From contig NZ_CP132932.1 of the NCBI RefSeq assembly GCF_040358985.1, positions 4,650,001 to 4,714,000 on the forward strand: DNA of 64,000 nucleotides, in the 5' to 3' direction. A program made the position numbers and the translations under genes. Source of the DNA: Tunturibacter empetritectus (GTDB lineage: Bacteria; Acidobacteriota; Terriglobia; Terriglobales; Acidobacteriaceae). Of the stretch, positions 1-8,489 are shown piece after piece; within the stretch, counting starts at the first letter, position 1; each line of letters starts with the position of its first letter. Under the pieces are notes generated by a model. That model was not told the origin of the DNA. It worked only from the letters and a program-made list of their open reading frames with translations, and did not search any database.

Positions 1-1
1 G

Positions 2-343
2 AAGAGTCCGGAGGCGGTTGGCCCAGAGGCTTACTGGCTAGACTATGCGCTGGTGAGCCGCCCAGGAAATACGGATATTCAACTGGATTTGTTTTTGGAT
101 TATCAGAACAACGTGAAGCTGTATCCGAAGTTTCAGGAGTACTTCCGGACGTCGAAGCCTCCGTTGCTGGCGATCTGGGGGAAGAACGATCCGTTTTTTA
201 TTCCACCGGGGGCTGAGGCTTTCAAAAAGGATAATCCGAATGCTACGGTGCAGTTTCTGGATACGGGACACTTTGCGCTGGAGACGCATGTAGAGGAGGT
301 TGCGTTGGCTATGAGGGAGTTGCTGGCGAAGAGCGTTGCGTGA
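2..343 (+). CDS. alpha/beta hydrolase, C-terminal part (5' end outside window)
   Basis: The reading frame is open from the window edge, so the true start lies upstream; an internal GTG at 53 is unlikely to be the start. The visible 113 residues match the end of an alpha/beta-hydrolase fold: the strand PPLLAIWGKNDPF carries the usual acid residue, and GHFALETH carries the catalytic histidine before the last helix. The nucleophile elbow is not in the window, so the substrate class (epoxide hydrolase, haloalkane dehalogenase or esterase) cannot be told. It converges on the epimerase gene across a hairpin at 405-445. Confidence 0.85.
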   Translation, partial: KSPEAVGPEAYWLDYALVSRPGNTDIQLDLFLDYQNNVKLYPKFQEYFRTSKPPLLAIWGKNDPFFIPPGAEAFKKDNPNATVQFLDTGHFALETHVEEVALAMRELLAKSVA

Positions 344-404
344 TGACGTGATGAATTGCTGGTTCAAGGGTGGAAATCGGTACGTTCGTCCGCCCGACGA
401 CACC

Positions 405-445
405 CTGACGAGGCTTGACGGCCAAGGCGCAACAAGCCTCGTCAG
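405..445. terminator. 13-bp stem hairpin between convergent genes
   Basis: CTGACGAGGCTTG (405-417) pairs perfectly with CAAGCCTCGTCAG (433-445) across a 15-nt loop. It lies 62 nt past the hydrolase stop and 156 nt past the end of the convergent epimerase gene. There is only a weak T-rich tail (CTTTG), so it may be a bidirectional terminator or a 3'-end stabiliser rather than a classical intrinsic terminator. Confidence 0.55.
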
Positions 446-521
446 CTTTGTAGAGTTGTTCCGAAGAGCGCGCTCTGTGCGATGTTGCTCCTTGGATCGT
501 GGCACCATATCTGGTATCTCC

Positions 522-556
522 GTTTGTGTATCGAAGCATACTGTTTGTGTATCGAA
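522..556. repeat. two direct copies of a 14-bp motif, 21 bp apart
   Basis: GTTTGTGTATCGAA occurs at 522-535 and again at 543-556, a period of 21 bp or about two helical turns. That is the layout of a tandem protein-binding site on one DNA face. It sits past the 3' end of the minus-strand epimerase gene, with no gene start nearby, so it may be the remnant of a lost promoter/operator. Confidence 0.6.
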
Positions 557-600
557 CCTGCTCGACGGTGAGATTAATGTTTTGCGCGGCAACGGTTCCA

Positions 601-1512
601 TTACGCCTCCAGCCACTGCAATCTTCGCGGCTTCCATCCGAGAATCCGCTTCGCCTTGGCATTGGAGGCGCCACTCAACTTTGTTGCGTAATATACGACA
701 TCTTCCCCTGCGATTGATTTCACCTCGGCTTCGCTCATGCGCGGAGGTGGCGGAGCGCCCACGAACTTCGCAAACGCCGGCAGCCACACGGCCTGAGGGG
801 AAGGATCATCATCGACCAAGTTGTACACACCTGGTTCGGCGGTCAGAGCTGCGACTGTTCCAATTGCAGCGTCGTCGATATGCACAAAGGACGACACTCC
901 CTCACCTTTACCGACCACGGGATTTTGTTGCTTCATCACCATGTTCGCCGCCGCCTCACCGGGGTGATACCACGTTCTCGGCCCGTAGAAGAACCCATAA
1001 CGCAGCGACACGCCCTCGATTGCCTTGGAACTGAAGAGGCGTGTTTCCAGTTCTGTGTACGTCCGCGCACTTGCCGCTACGCCTGGGCTTGCGTGCACAT
1101 CCAAGGGAGAAGATTCATCGGCCAAAGTACCTTCGGCCGCTTTCAAGAAGAATCCGCTCGACTGTTGCAGATATCGCCGCACGCCGCTTGCAATCGCTGC
1201 ACGAAAGAGATTGCCACCACCCTCAATCCTTAGCTTTCTGTCTCCAGCCGCGTAGTTTGGCATATCGCTTTGTTCTTTGGGCAGAGATGTCAGCTCATCG
1301 ATCACTACTTCGGCCTTTGAATGCCGCAGCGCTGCTTCGAGCGCTACAGCATCGAAGGCGTCTACGATCACGGCCTCGGCTCCCTGAGCTTCCAGGTCTT
1401 TCGCTCGCGCCGCGCTTGTAGTCATGCCCACTACAGAGTGTCCCTGCTTAAGTAGCTCCGCGATCAGAGGTCCGCCGATCGCTCCGCTTGCACCTGCTAC
1501 AAATACATGCAT
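601..1512 (-). CDS. NAD(P)-dependent epimerase/dehydratase family protein
   Basis: 303-residue extended short-chain dehydrogenase-type protein. The N-terminus has the dinucleotide-binding glycine motif GASGAIGG (residues 7-14) after the first strand. The middle has the SLRYGFFYGPRTWYHPG segment usual after the active-site region and the FVHIDDAA motif near residue 220. I do not see a clear YxxxK catalytic pair at the usual place, so an NmrA-like or atypical member is possible. The ATG at 1512 has a good GAGGAG ribosome site. The MFS gene lies 85 bp upstream on the same strand and may be cotranscribed. Substrate unknown. Confidence 0.85.
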   Translation of the reverse strand: MHVFVAGASGAIGGPLIAELLKQGHSVVGMTTSAARAKDLEAQGAEAVIVDAFDAVALEAALRHSKAEVVIDELTSLPKEQSDMPNYAAGDRKLRIEGGGNLFRAAIASGVRRYLQQSSGFFLKAAEGTLADESSPLDVHASPGVAASARTYTELETRLFSSKAIEGVSLRYGFFYGPRTWYHPGEAAANMVMKQQNPVVGKGEGVSSFVHIDDAAIGTVAALTAEPGVYNLVDDDPSPQAVWLPAFAKFVGAPPPPRMSEAEVKSIAGEDVVYYATKLSGASNAKAKRILGWKPRRLQWLEA

Positions 1513-1597
1513 CGCCTGCTCCTCTTAGATTGGTTGCTTAATCCCGGACGGTTGCTAAGGAGATGGTACGAGCCTGCGCTCTACCCTGAGAAGCCCT

Positions 1598-2887
1598 TTA
1601 GAGTTCGAGTTGTGCGGTCTTGATCACGGTGGGGCGAAGTGGCCGCAGGCAGACGAAGATCAACATAGGGATGCTGGTTGCGAGGGCGGCCACACACTCA
1701 ATAGCGGGCAGTCCTCGTGCTCCCCATCGGGCCGCAGCCCAGCCGTCGATGGAGATCATGAGCAGCACCGGGATGTTGATGATGCCGTTGATGACTGAGA
1801 AGCGTCCGCTGCCGCTCTTGCCTGACTCTCCGAGGAACTCAAGTGTAATCGCAGTCGAGGTCGAGTAACAGCAGCCCGAGGTGAACAGATACAGGACCGT
1901 GGCGCAGAGATAGCTCCATGGGCGCATGGGGCCGAACGCCATTGCGCCAAGGACCAACGCGTTGAGAATGTAAACGACGAGAGCGGGGCGTGCGATTCCC
2001 CAACGAGTTGGGAACAGGGCTGTCACCATTGAGCCTGCGGCGATAGCTAAGGCTCCTATCAAGCCGTTCATCCAGGCAATCTGGTCGCTGTTGATGCTGT
2101 AGGATTGCGCGATGCTGGGAAGTAGTCCTATGGCTGCGCCGGTGCCTGCCGGCAGGAGCACGTATACCAGATAAGGGATGGAGTCCCGGCGCAGGAAGGT
2201 AGCTTTGCACTCGCTACCCAGAATTCTGAGGGTCTGTAGAAGGCCGGAGCTTCGCACGACGGGCTGATGCGGTGCGAGAAGAGCAAAGATGCTGGGAAGT
2301 CCAATCATGGCAGCTGCCATCCATCCAAGCGATGCGGCAGGAACGCGTGAGCTTTCGCGGATTAAGGCCCAGGTGGCGAGCGCGCCGAAGGCCATGGAGC
2401 CAGCCTGAAAAAAACCACACGCTGTGTGCCGAGACTTGTCGGAGTGAAGCGTTCCCATCATGCCGCCACAACTGGCAAAGACAAGCTGTGTGAGGCATCC
2501 GCTGAGGAGAATAAGCCGCAGTGGAGTGGGCGCGGCGATGCTTTGTTGGCGAAAGGCGAGCAGCATGAGGACAGCCGCGCAGAGCGAACCAAGCATCAGC
2601 CAGGTGCGCCGTTTGAGGAGGAAGTCCGTTAACGGGCTGTAGAGAAAATAAAGCGTTGTGGGAAGCGCCAGTATGGAGAGCCAATGGGATGCGACGTCGA
2701 TCTTCATGCCCTGCTGGGTGAGCAGATATCCGAGTACCCCACCCTGTATGATCCCGTTGGCTACGACAGCCGACGGCGCGACGAGCAGACCAAAGATCCA
2801 GGGCCGATCCCCGCTGACAGTGGCGTCACCAAGAACGGACGGGAGAGCGTCCGGCAACAGCAGGTCCTGCTGGTTGGCAGCATTCAT
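1598..2887 (-). CDS. MFS transporter
   Basis: 429 residues made almost entirely of hydrophobic segments, about twelve predicted membrane helices, with short charged loops such as TDFLLKRR between helices 2 and 3 that fit the major facilitator superfamily cytoplasmic loop. The layout resembles AmpG/PAT-type members (muropeptide or acetyl-CoA carriers), but I cannot identify a substrate signature. It starts at an ATG at 2887 with a hydrophilic N-terminal tail of about 25 residues. It is probably the first gene of a two-gene unit with the epimerase. Confidence 0.8.
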   Translation of the reverse strand: MNAANQQDLLLPDALPSVLGDATVSGDRPWIFGLLVAPSAVVANGIIQGGVLGYLLTQQGMKIDVASHWLSILALPTTLYFLYSPLTDFLLKRRTWLMLGSLCAAVLMLLAFRQQSIAAPTPLRLILLSGCLTQLVFASCGGMMGTLHSDKSRHTACGFFQAGSMAFGALATWALIRESSRVPAASLGWMAAAMIGLPSIFALLAPHQPVVRSSGLLQTLRILGSECKATFLRRDSIPYLVYVLLPAGTGAAIGLLPSIAQSYSINSDQIAWMNGLIGALAIAAGSMVTALFPTRWGIARPALVVYILNALVLGAMAFGPMRPWSYLCATVLYLFTSGCCYSTSTAITLEFLGESGKSGSGRFSVINGIINIPVLLMISIDGWAAARWGARGLPAIECVAALATSIPMLIFVCLRPLRPTVIKTAQLEL

Positions 2888-3226
2888 AAGATTCGCTGAT
2901 CTCTAGCGCCCGTTTATAACACGTCGCGTCGAGATTCAGATCGAATGGGTTCATTCCTTATTAGCGAAGGGTCTCTAAGAGCCGGCTTGCAGAGAGTGAT
3001 GGGCACTTCAAGTGATGGGTTACCCGCAGTTACGCCGTGAACCAGAGATCCGGTTGGGGGAAGACATAATGGACACTGGCCAGCTTCACAGACCGAAACC
3101 ACAGCTATTTGGTTACGGCTTGTAATCGGATTGCTCACGGTGGGGCTGCGAGCAACTTTTCTTTGGCTGATGCTTTGTGGTGCATGGTAAAGTTAGCGTC
3201 CCGGGCCCCCAAAAGGAGATTTTTCA
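2888..3226. other. 339-bp divergent intergenic region
   Basis: Lies between the divergent MFS and carbonic anhydrase genes, so it must hold both promoters. I see no convincing -35/-10 pair, operator repeat or RNA gene. The only clear signal is the ribosome-binding site AAAAGGAG at 3211-3218 in front of the carbonic anhydrase start. Confidence 0.5.
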
Positions 3227-4060
3227 ATGAAGAAGAGATTTGCTCTTGTTCTTTTCTTGGTGTGTACATGGGGCGAGTTCCCTGCCCATGCGCAGATTGT
3301 CGCCGCTGCCGCTGGAGTTGACGCTGATGACTTTGCTTACACCGGAGATAAGGGGCCTGGATTCTGGGCTGAACTGCATGACAAACATGGGAAGGATTTT
3401 TTGGCGTGTGCTCCGTCGCCCTCTGCGCGGCAGTCTCCAATAGACATCAACACGGTGGTGGAAGACCCGGGGCTTGGGCCTCTGGAGGTCAGATTTGTTC
3501 AAGCACCGTTTGTTATGAAGAACCTGGGGTATACGATTCAGGCCACTCCTGCGTTTGGAAGTTCGTTGACGTTAGATGGGCGCAGTTACTCGCTCCTCCA
3601 ATTTCACTTTCATACTCTTTCAGAACATACGGTGGCGGGCAGGCACGGTGTGATGGAGTTGCACCTTGTCTTCAAGCACTCGGACGCCGACTTTGCTGTA
3701 ATTGGAGTGCTGTACAGGGTTGGGAGGCCGAACGCTTTCCTGAAGACTTTGATTGAGGCCGGTTTGCCTGAAAAGACGACGTCTCCCGACGTTGCGGTGA
3801 TGCCAGATCTGGAGAAGGCTTTGACTGACGCATCACAATATTTCACTTACCCCGGCTCACTTACGACGCCGCCGTGCAGCCCCGTAGTGACGTGGCTGGT
3901 CTTGAAGCAATGGGCGGAGCTGTCGCCGGAACAGTTTGAGGCGTTCCGCAAGATTCTTGGCAATGATTTCCGCCCACTACAAAACCCGAATAGTCGGGTG
4001 GTGCATGCGACGGTGAGGCGATGGCCTTTTGACGCGGTCCAGCCATCAACCACTCCTTAG
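3227..4060 (+). CDS. alpha-class carbonic anhydrase, secreted
   Basis: 277 residues. It catalyses hydration of CO2 to bicarbonate, here outside the cytoplasm: residues 1-22 form a signal peptide ending AHA before QIV. The alpha-class hallmarks are present: RQSPIDI near residue 70, the zinc histidines in QFHFH (H127, H129) and in ELHLVF (H146), and the active-site loop PGSLTTPPC near residue 205. Length is typical for bacterial alpha enzymes. An AAAAGGAG site precedes the ATG. Only 7 bp separate its stop from the convergent VWFA gene. Confidence 0.95.
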   Translation: MKKRFALVLFLVCTWGEFPAHAQIVAAAAGVDADDFAYTGDKGPGFWAELHDKHGKDFLACAPSPSARQSPIDINTVVEDPGLGPLEVRFVQAPFVMKNLGYTIQATPAFGSSLTLDGRSYSLLQFHFHTLSEHTVAGRHGVMELHLVFKHSDADFAVIGVLYRVGRPNAFLKTLIEAGLPEKTTSPDVAVMPDLEKALTDASQYFTYPGSLTTPPCSPVVTWLVLKQWAELSPEQFEAFRKILGNDFRPLQNPNSRVVHATVRRWPFDAVQPSTTP

Positions 4061-4067
4061 GACCACA

Positions 4068-5225
4068 CTACTCGACGGGGAGTTTGGCGTTGTAGCCATC
4101 GCGGGCGATAACGGAGTACTTTTGCGGCTTGCCTTTTTCATCCTGCATGCGGAGGGGGTGGCCTTCGTTGTCGACGAGGAGGACCTTGACCTTGCGGTAG
4201 CTGCCGTCGTTCTTGTTGTTGGAGGGGCGGTAGGTGAGGATGTACTCGTTGCGGATGGACTGGTTGATCTGGCCGAAGATGTCGGGGAGCTCGCCCTGAA
4301 AGATGGGGGCGAAGCTGAGGCCGCCGGTCATTCTCGCAAAGGTCTGTAGTTGGTTCTGGGCCTGGAGGTAGTCGAGTTCGCGGGGACCACCGCCGCCGCG
4401 GAGCTCGTTCAACATGGCGCCGGTGCTGATGGTGAATATGGTGACGTTCTGGCTGGCTTTGACCTTGGCGAGGATCTTGTCGAGGGTGAGCTTGGAGAAG
4501 GTGTCGCGGCCGGAGCCGATGAGGATGATGTACTTGCGGCCTTCGATGCGGCTGGTGCGGTCGAGGGTCTCGTAGAGGGCGTCGAACATGTCGGTGTCGG
4601 AGAAGCCGGGGATCATGAGGGACTGGAGGGACTGGGCGATGAGGTCTTTGTTGTTGGTGAAGTCGGTGAGGATGTGGGTGCGGAGGTCGTAGGTGATGAC
4701 GGCGATGTAGTCGTCGGGGCGCAGGGAGCGGAAGAAGTAGTAGGAGGCGTTCCGCATGTCGTTGATGAGGTAGTAGCTGTTGGCAGCGAACTCCAGCAGC
4801 ATGACGGCGGTGATGGGTGTCTGGGTGGTGCGGACGCTGGTGATGGTCTGGGGAACGCCGTCCTCGAGGATGAGGAAGTTGTTAGCCTTGAGGCCGGGGA
4901 CGAATTGATGAGTCTTGTCGAGGATGACACTGGCATCGATGTTGACGATGGGGACGTCGACGCGGAGGGAGAAGGTCTCGTTGTCGGGATTTTTGACTTT
5001 GGGGGCGACGGGCGCTGGGGGCGGCGGGGGCTCGTCGGCTTCCTTCTTTTTCTTGAGGATGATCGTACCGTTGTCGGTGTCGGGGCCGGCGTCGTCGGGG
5101 GTGGGCTTGGTCTGCTGGGGCGGGTTTTGCGCGGGCGCTTCCTGCGCCCGGGCGGGCGGAAGGGTTAGGACGAGGTAGCAGAAGAGAAGAAGGAAGATGC
5201 GAGCCCTGAGAAGGATAGTCATCAT
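4068..5225 (-). CDS. VWFA-related domain secreted protein (acidobacterial type)
   Basis: 385 residues from the ATG at 5225; the frame stays open far upstream, but the signal peptide (hydrophobic residues 5-20, cut after ARAQ) fixes the start. A Pro/Lys-rich linker with five consecutive prolines follows, then a domain resembling the VWFA-related family that is expanded in acidobacteria: strand VNIDASVILD, FLILEDGVPQ, and a von Willebrand-like fold with KYIILIGSGRDTFS. The metal site DxSxS expected after the first strand of the VWA core reads EFAAN, so metal-dependent adhesion is probably lost. It is divergent from the S55 peptidase gene. Confidence 0.85.
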   Translation of the reverse strand: MMTILLRARIFLLLFCYLVLTLPPARAQEAPAQNPPQQTKPTPDDAGPDTDNGTIILKKKKEADEPPPPPAPVAPKVKNPDNETFSLRVDVPIVNIDASVILDKTHQFVPGLKANNFLILEDGVPQTITSVRTTQTPITAVMLLEFAANSYYLINDMRNASYYFFRSLRPDDYIAVITYDLRTHILTDFTNNKDLIAQSLQSLMIPGFSDTDMFDALYETLDRTSRIEGRKYIILIGSGRDTFSKLTLDKILAKVKASQNVTIFTISTGAMLNELRGGGGPRELDYLQAQNQLQTFARMTGGLSFAPIFQGELPDIFGQINQSIRNEYILTYRPSNNKNDGSYRKVKVLLVDNEGHPLRMQDEKGKPQKYSVIARDGYNAKLPVE

Positions 5226-5283
5226 CTGAAACTTTACTCCGAATGTTGGACGGGTTCTAAGTTCAATTGTGAGTGGAGTGTGT

Positions 5284-5368
5284 GTCCTGCCGGACGGGCC
5301 TCCTGCGCGGAGGGCGGTCACTTCGTGACTTGTGTACCGCTTCGCTTGGTGCTCCCGTTGGTCGCAGG
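5284..5368. repeat. dispersed repeat family A, full copy
   Basis: An 85-bp element beginning GTCCTGCCGGACGGGCC, with an internal short hairpin GTCAC-TTC-GTGAC and ending near CTCCCGTTGGTCG. Clear relatives lie at 12141-12205, 39755-39842 and, as an inverted pair, 47338-47515. All are intergenic. This copy is between the divergent VWFA and S55 genes. Confidence 0.75.
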
Positions 5369-5414
5369 ATAGTTTGTGCAACGGCTCGGGTTTCCCTAGT
5401 AGTCTGTAGACGTG

Positions 5415-7277
5415 ATGGATGGGGTAAAGACTCGGTTGTGCATGGCTGGCCTGATGGCGGGCTGGGTGTTGGGAAGTTCTGCGTTGTTGGGTGGGCCCTG
5501 GGCGGCAGGACAGGCTGTGAGTGGGACGGGCGGCTGGACCGCGGTGGCTGCGCCTTCGGTAGCTCCGGCGGTGACTCAGTTTTTCCCTCTGGCTGAGGTA
5601 AGGCGGGGGATGCGCGGGGTGGCTTATACGGTGTTTGAAGGGGTGAACCCGGAGCCGATGCAGGTGGAGATTCTTGGGCTGTTGAAGGATGCGCTGGGGC
5701 CGGGGCAGGACATGATTCTGGCTCGGTTGCACGGGGATAAGCCGGAGTACACGGGCGTGGTGGCGGGGATGAGCGGGAGCCCGGTGTATATCGATGGGCG
5801 GCTGGTGGGGGCGCTGAGTTATCGGATTGGGCAGTTCAGCAAGGAGCCGATTGCGGGGATTACACCGATCGAGTCGATGCTGCAGGTGCGGGATGAGGAT
5901 GGCGCAGCGGCGGGGATGAAGCTGGCCGGAGTGAAGCTGCCTGAGGTAAGCAGAGAGTTTGAGGGACAGCCTGAGATGCGAGCGATGGAGACTCCGCTGG
6001 TGATGGGCGGGTTCAGCCAGGAGACGGTGGAGCGGTTTGGGGATCGTTTCCGGGCGATGGGATTGACGCCGGTGGTGGGGCTGGGTGGGGCGGACTCTGC
6101 CGCGGTGCAGCCGGAGCCGCTGGTGCCGGGGAGTGCGGTGAGCGCGGTGCTGGTGCGGGGGGATCTGTCGATGGCGGGGACCTGCACGGTGACGTATGTG
6201 GACCCGAAGAGGCTGCTGGCTTGTGGGCATCCGATTACACAGTATGGACCGGTGGATATGCCGATGACCAAGGCTACGGTGCTGGCTTCGCTTGCTTCTC
6301 CGCTGAACGCGTTCAAGATTATTAATACGACGGAGACGGTGGGGGCGTTTACCGAGGATCGCGCTTCGGCGATTATGGGCCGGTTCGGGGTGGAGGCGCG
6401 GATGATTCCGGTTGAGGTGGAGGTGGTTCCTCCTCCGGTGGAGAAAGGAGTGCCGGCGAAGGCTGTGTCCGTTAAGACGAGAACGCTGCGCTTTGAGGTG
6501 TTGGATAATCGGCAGCTGACGCCTTCTGCGATGCTGGTTTCGGTTTATCAATGTATGCAGACGAATAATACGGCGGCGGAAGAGTTGAGCTATCGGCTGT
6601 CGGGCGAGATTGATTTGAAGGGACAGCCGCCGGTTGCGATGCAGGGGTTGATGGCACAGAACGAGCTGAATCCGGCTACGATCAACGCCGCTCTACTCGT
6701 GAATGACAGGTTTAGCAAGGTGTATGGGAATGCGCTGGATCAGCCGGTGGTGACGGGAGTGAAGTTGAGGGTGGAGGCGATTCCGGCGAGGATGTCGGCC
6801 GTGCTGGAGTCGGCGCGTTTGAGCAGGATGGAGGCTCGGGCGGGGGATGAGATTGAGGTGGAGGCGATGGTGCATCCTTATCAGGGTGAGGCGCGGATGG
6901 TGCGGGTGAAGGTGAGGGTGCCGAAGGATGTGAGCGCGGGTCCGATGCGGGTGGTGGTCAGCGACGGCGCTACGGTGGATCGGCTGACGACGAAGGCAGG
7001 GGCGGAGCGGTCGGTGGGGCTGGCCGATACGGTGTCGGCGTTGAACAGGATTCATGAGAATGATCGGGTTTACGTGACGCTGTTGAATCACTCAGCACAG
7101 GCAGTGCTGGAAGGCGAGGCTCTGACGGAAGTCCCGTTGTCGATGGCTAATGTGTTTGAGCCGTTGAAGGAGGCGCAGAAGATGCAACTGACCGGAGAGA
7201 GTGTTGTTACGGGGGGATCGGTGGAGGCCGGATATGCTGTCAGCGGATACCAGGTGCTGAACCTGGTGGTGCGGTAG
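5415..7277 (+). CDS. SpoIVB/S55-type peptidase domain protein, secreted
   Basis: 620 residues from the ATG at 5415 (a GTG directly precedes it). A hydrophobic segment at residues 7-28 is a signal peptide or anchor. The motif GMSGSPV (residues 118-124) matches the nucleophile region of S55 peptidases, and CGHPI (His272) matches their histidine motif, following TCTVTYVDPKR, which resembles the strand before it. In SpoIVB the histidine motif comes first; here it comes second, so the catalytic parts appear permuted. The C-terminal half is beta-rich and unassigned. Probably an envelope serine peptidase or PDZ-less relative; substrate unknown. Confidence 0.8.
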   Translation: MDGVKTRLCMAGLMAGWVLGSSALLGGPWAAGQAVSGTGGWTAVAAPSVAPAVTQFFPLAEVRRGMRGVAYTVFEGVNPEPMQVEILGLLKDALGPGQDMILARLHGDKPEYTGVVAGMSGSPVYIDGRLVGALSYRIGQFSKEPIAGITPIESMLQVRDEDGAAAGMKLAGVKLPEVSREFEGQPEMRAMETPLVMGGFSQETVERFGDRFRAMGLTPVVGLGGADSAAVQPEPLVPGSAVSAVLVRGDLSMAGTCTVTYVDPKRLLACGHPITQYGPVDMPMTKATVLASLASPLNAFKIINTTETVGAFTEDRASAIMGRFGVEARMIPVEVEVVPPPVEKGVPAKAVSVKTRTLRFEVLDNRQLTPSAMLVSVYQCMQTNNTAAEELSYRLSGEIDLKGQPPVAMQGLMAQNELNPATINAALLVNDRFSKVYGNALDQPVVTGVKLRVEAIPARMSAVLESARLSRMEARAGDEIEVEAMVHPYQGEARMVRVKVRVPKDVSAGPMRVVVSDGATVDRLTTKAGAERSVGLADTVSALNRIHENDRVYVTLLNHSAQAVLEGEALTEVPLSMANVFEPLKEAQKMQLTGESVVTGGSVEAGYAVSGYQVLNLVVR

Positions 7278-7381
7278 GGCCTGCGGGGCCACCCTAATAA
7301 GTGTTGAAGCAAGTGTTGTTACAAGATTGTTGCGAGCTGGTGCGATTAGCGGGTGGATGATTTTTTGCTCTGGGTGGTGTT

Positions 7382-7416
7382 GTAGCATCAATGGGTAGGT
7401 AGCATCAAAGGGTCAG
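7382..7416. repeat. two imperfect tandem units of 17-18 bp
   Basis: GTAGCATCAATGGGTAG is followed at once by GTAGCATCAAAGGGTCAG. It lies 42 bp before the alcohol dehydrogenase start and could be a binding site or simple slippage duplication. Confidence 0.5.
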
Positions 7417-7457
7417 GCGCGGCGGATATGTTCTGCGCCAAAAGGGAATGATTTCGA

Positions 7458-8465
7458 ATGAGTGAAATACATGGTCTCGCTGTGCATGCGGCCGGCGCAC
7501 ATTTACTAGCCTACAAATTTGATCCGGGCGAGCTGCAGGCGAATGAGGTTGAGGTAAAGGTCTCGCATTGTGGCGTATGTCACAGCGATGTGCACCTGAT
7601 CGATAACGATTGGGGGATCAGTAAGTATCCGTTTATTCCGGGCCATGAGATTGTGGGATCAGTGGTGGGGGTGGGCTCGGCGGTAAAGGACCGCGTAATG
7701 GGCGAGCGTGTGGGAATTGGATGGCAGGCGGATAGCTGCGGGATCTGCGAGTGGTGCCGGCAGGGCCAGGAACAGCTGTGTGCGAAGGCGCAACCAACGT
7801 GCGTGGGACGCAATGGCGGGTTTGCGGACAAGGTTCGGGTGAACTCGCGGTTTGCGGTTCCGTTGCCTGCGACGCTGGAGAGCGAGAATGCGGCACCGCT
7901 GCTTTGCGCTGGAATTACGGTGTACGCTCCGTTGAGGAACTATGAGGTGCGTCCGTCGTCGCGTGTGGGTGTGATTGGGATTGGTGGCCTGGGGCATCTT
8001 GGGGTGCAGTTTGCGAGGGCCTTTGGCGCGGAGGTGACGGCGTTTTCGACCTCGAAGGATAAAGAGGCCGAGGCGAAGCAGTTAGGTGCGCATCATTTTG
8101 TGAATACGCGCGATACGGGAGCGTTGAAGAAGGTTGCCGGATCGTTTGATCTGCTGCTTTCGACGGTGAGCGCGGACCAGGAGTGGCAGGCTTATGTGAA
8201 TGCGCTGCGACCGAAGGGGACTCTTTGCGTTGTTGGGGCGCCGCCATCTCCGATGCCGATTCTGGGTGGATCGCTGATTACTCATCAGAAAGCTGTTGCG
8301 GGGAGCAATACCGGGAGTCCACAGGAGATAAGCGAGATGCTGGACGTGGCGGCTCGTCACGGGGTGAAGGCGATTACGGAGCGGTTTGCGATGGCCAAGG
8401 CGAACGATGCGGTGACCAAAGTGAAGAAGAATCAGGTTCGGTATCGAGCGGTGCTGACGAACTAG
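7458..8465 (+). CDS. zinc-dependent alcohol dehydrogenase (cinnamyl/YahK type)
   Basis: 335-residue MDR-family oxidoreductase that interconverts alcohols and aldehydes with NADP(H). The catalytic zinc ligands are C38 and H63 with E64 in PGHEIVG; the structural zinc cysteines are C94, C97, C100 and C108. The coenzyme domain has GIGGLGHLG, typical of the cinnamyl-alcohol dehydrogenase/YahK branch. It is slightly shorter than usual (about 350), without missing core motifs. Start ATG at 7458 with GGGAATG-like weak ribosome site. It stands alone, converging on the MOSC gene. Physiological aldehyde substrate not predictable. Confidence 0.93.
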   Translation: MSEIHGLAVHAAGAHLLAYKFDPGELQANEVEVKVSHCGVCHSDVHLIDNDWGISKYPFIPGHEIVGSVVGVGSAVKDRVMGERVGIGWQADSCGICEWCRQGQEQLCAKAQPTCVGRNGGFADKVRVNSRFAVPLPATLESENAAPLLCAGITVYAPLRNYEVRPSSRVGVIGIGGLGHLGVQFARAFGAEVTAFSTSKDKEAEAKQLGAHHFVNTRDTGALKKVAGSFDLLLSTVSADQEWQAYVNALRPKGTLCVVGAPPSPMPILGGSLITHQKAVAGSNTGSPQEISEMLDVAARHGVKAITERFAMAKANDAVTKVKKNQVRYRAVLTN

Positions 8466-8489
8466 CAGTTATCAGGTAGTCGATAGCTT

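Noticed and set aside
5226..6551. Extension of the VWFA reading frame to an 827-codon frame
   Set aside because: The extra part is antisense to the S55 peptidase gene and has an Arg/His-rich composition typical of a GC-rich shadow frame; the signal peptide starts at 5225.
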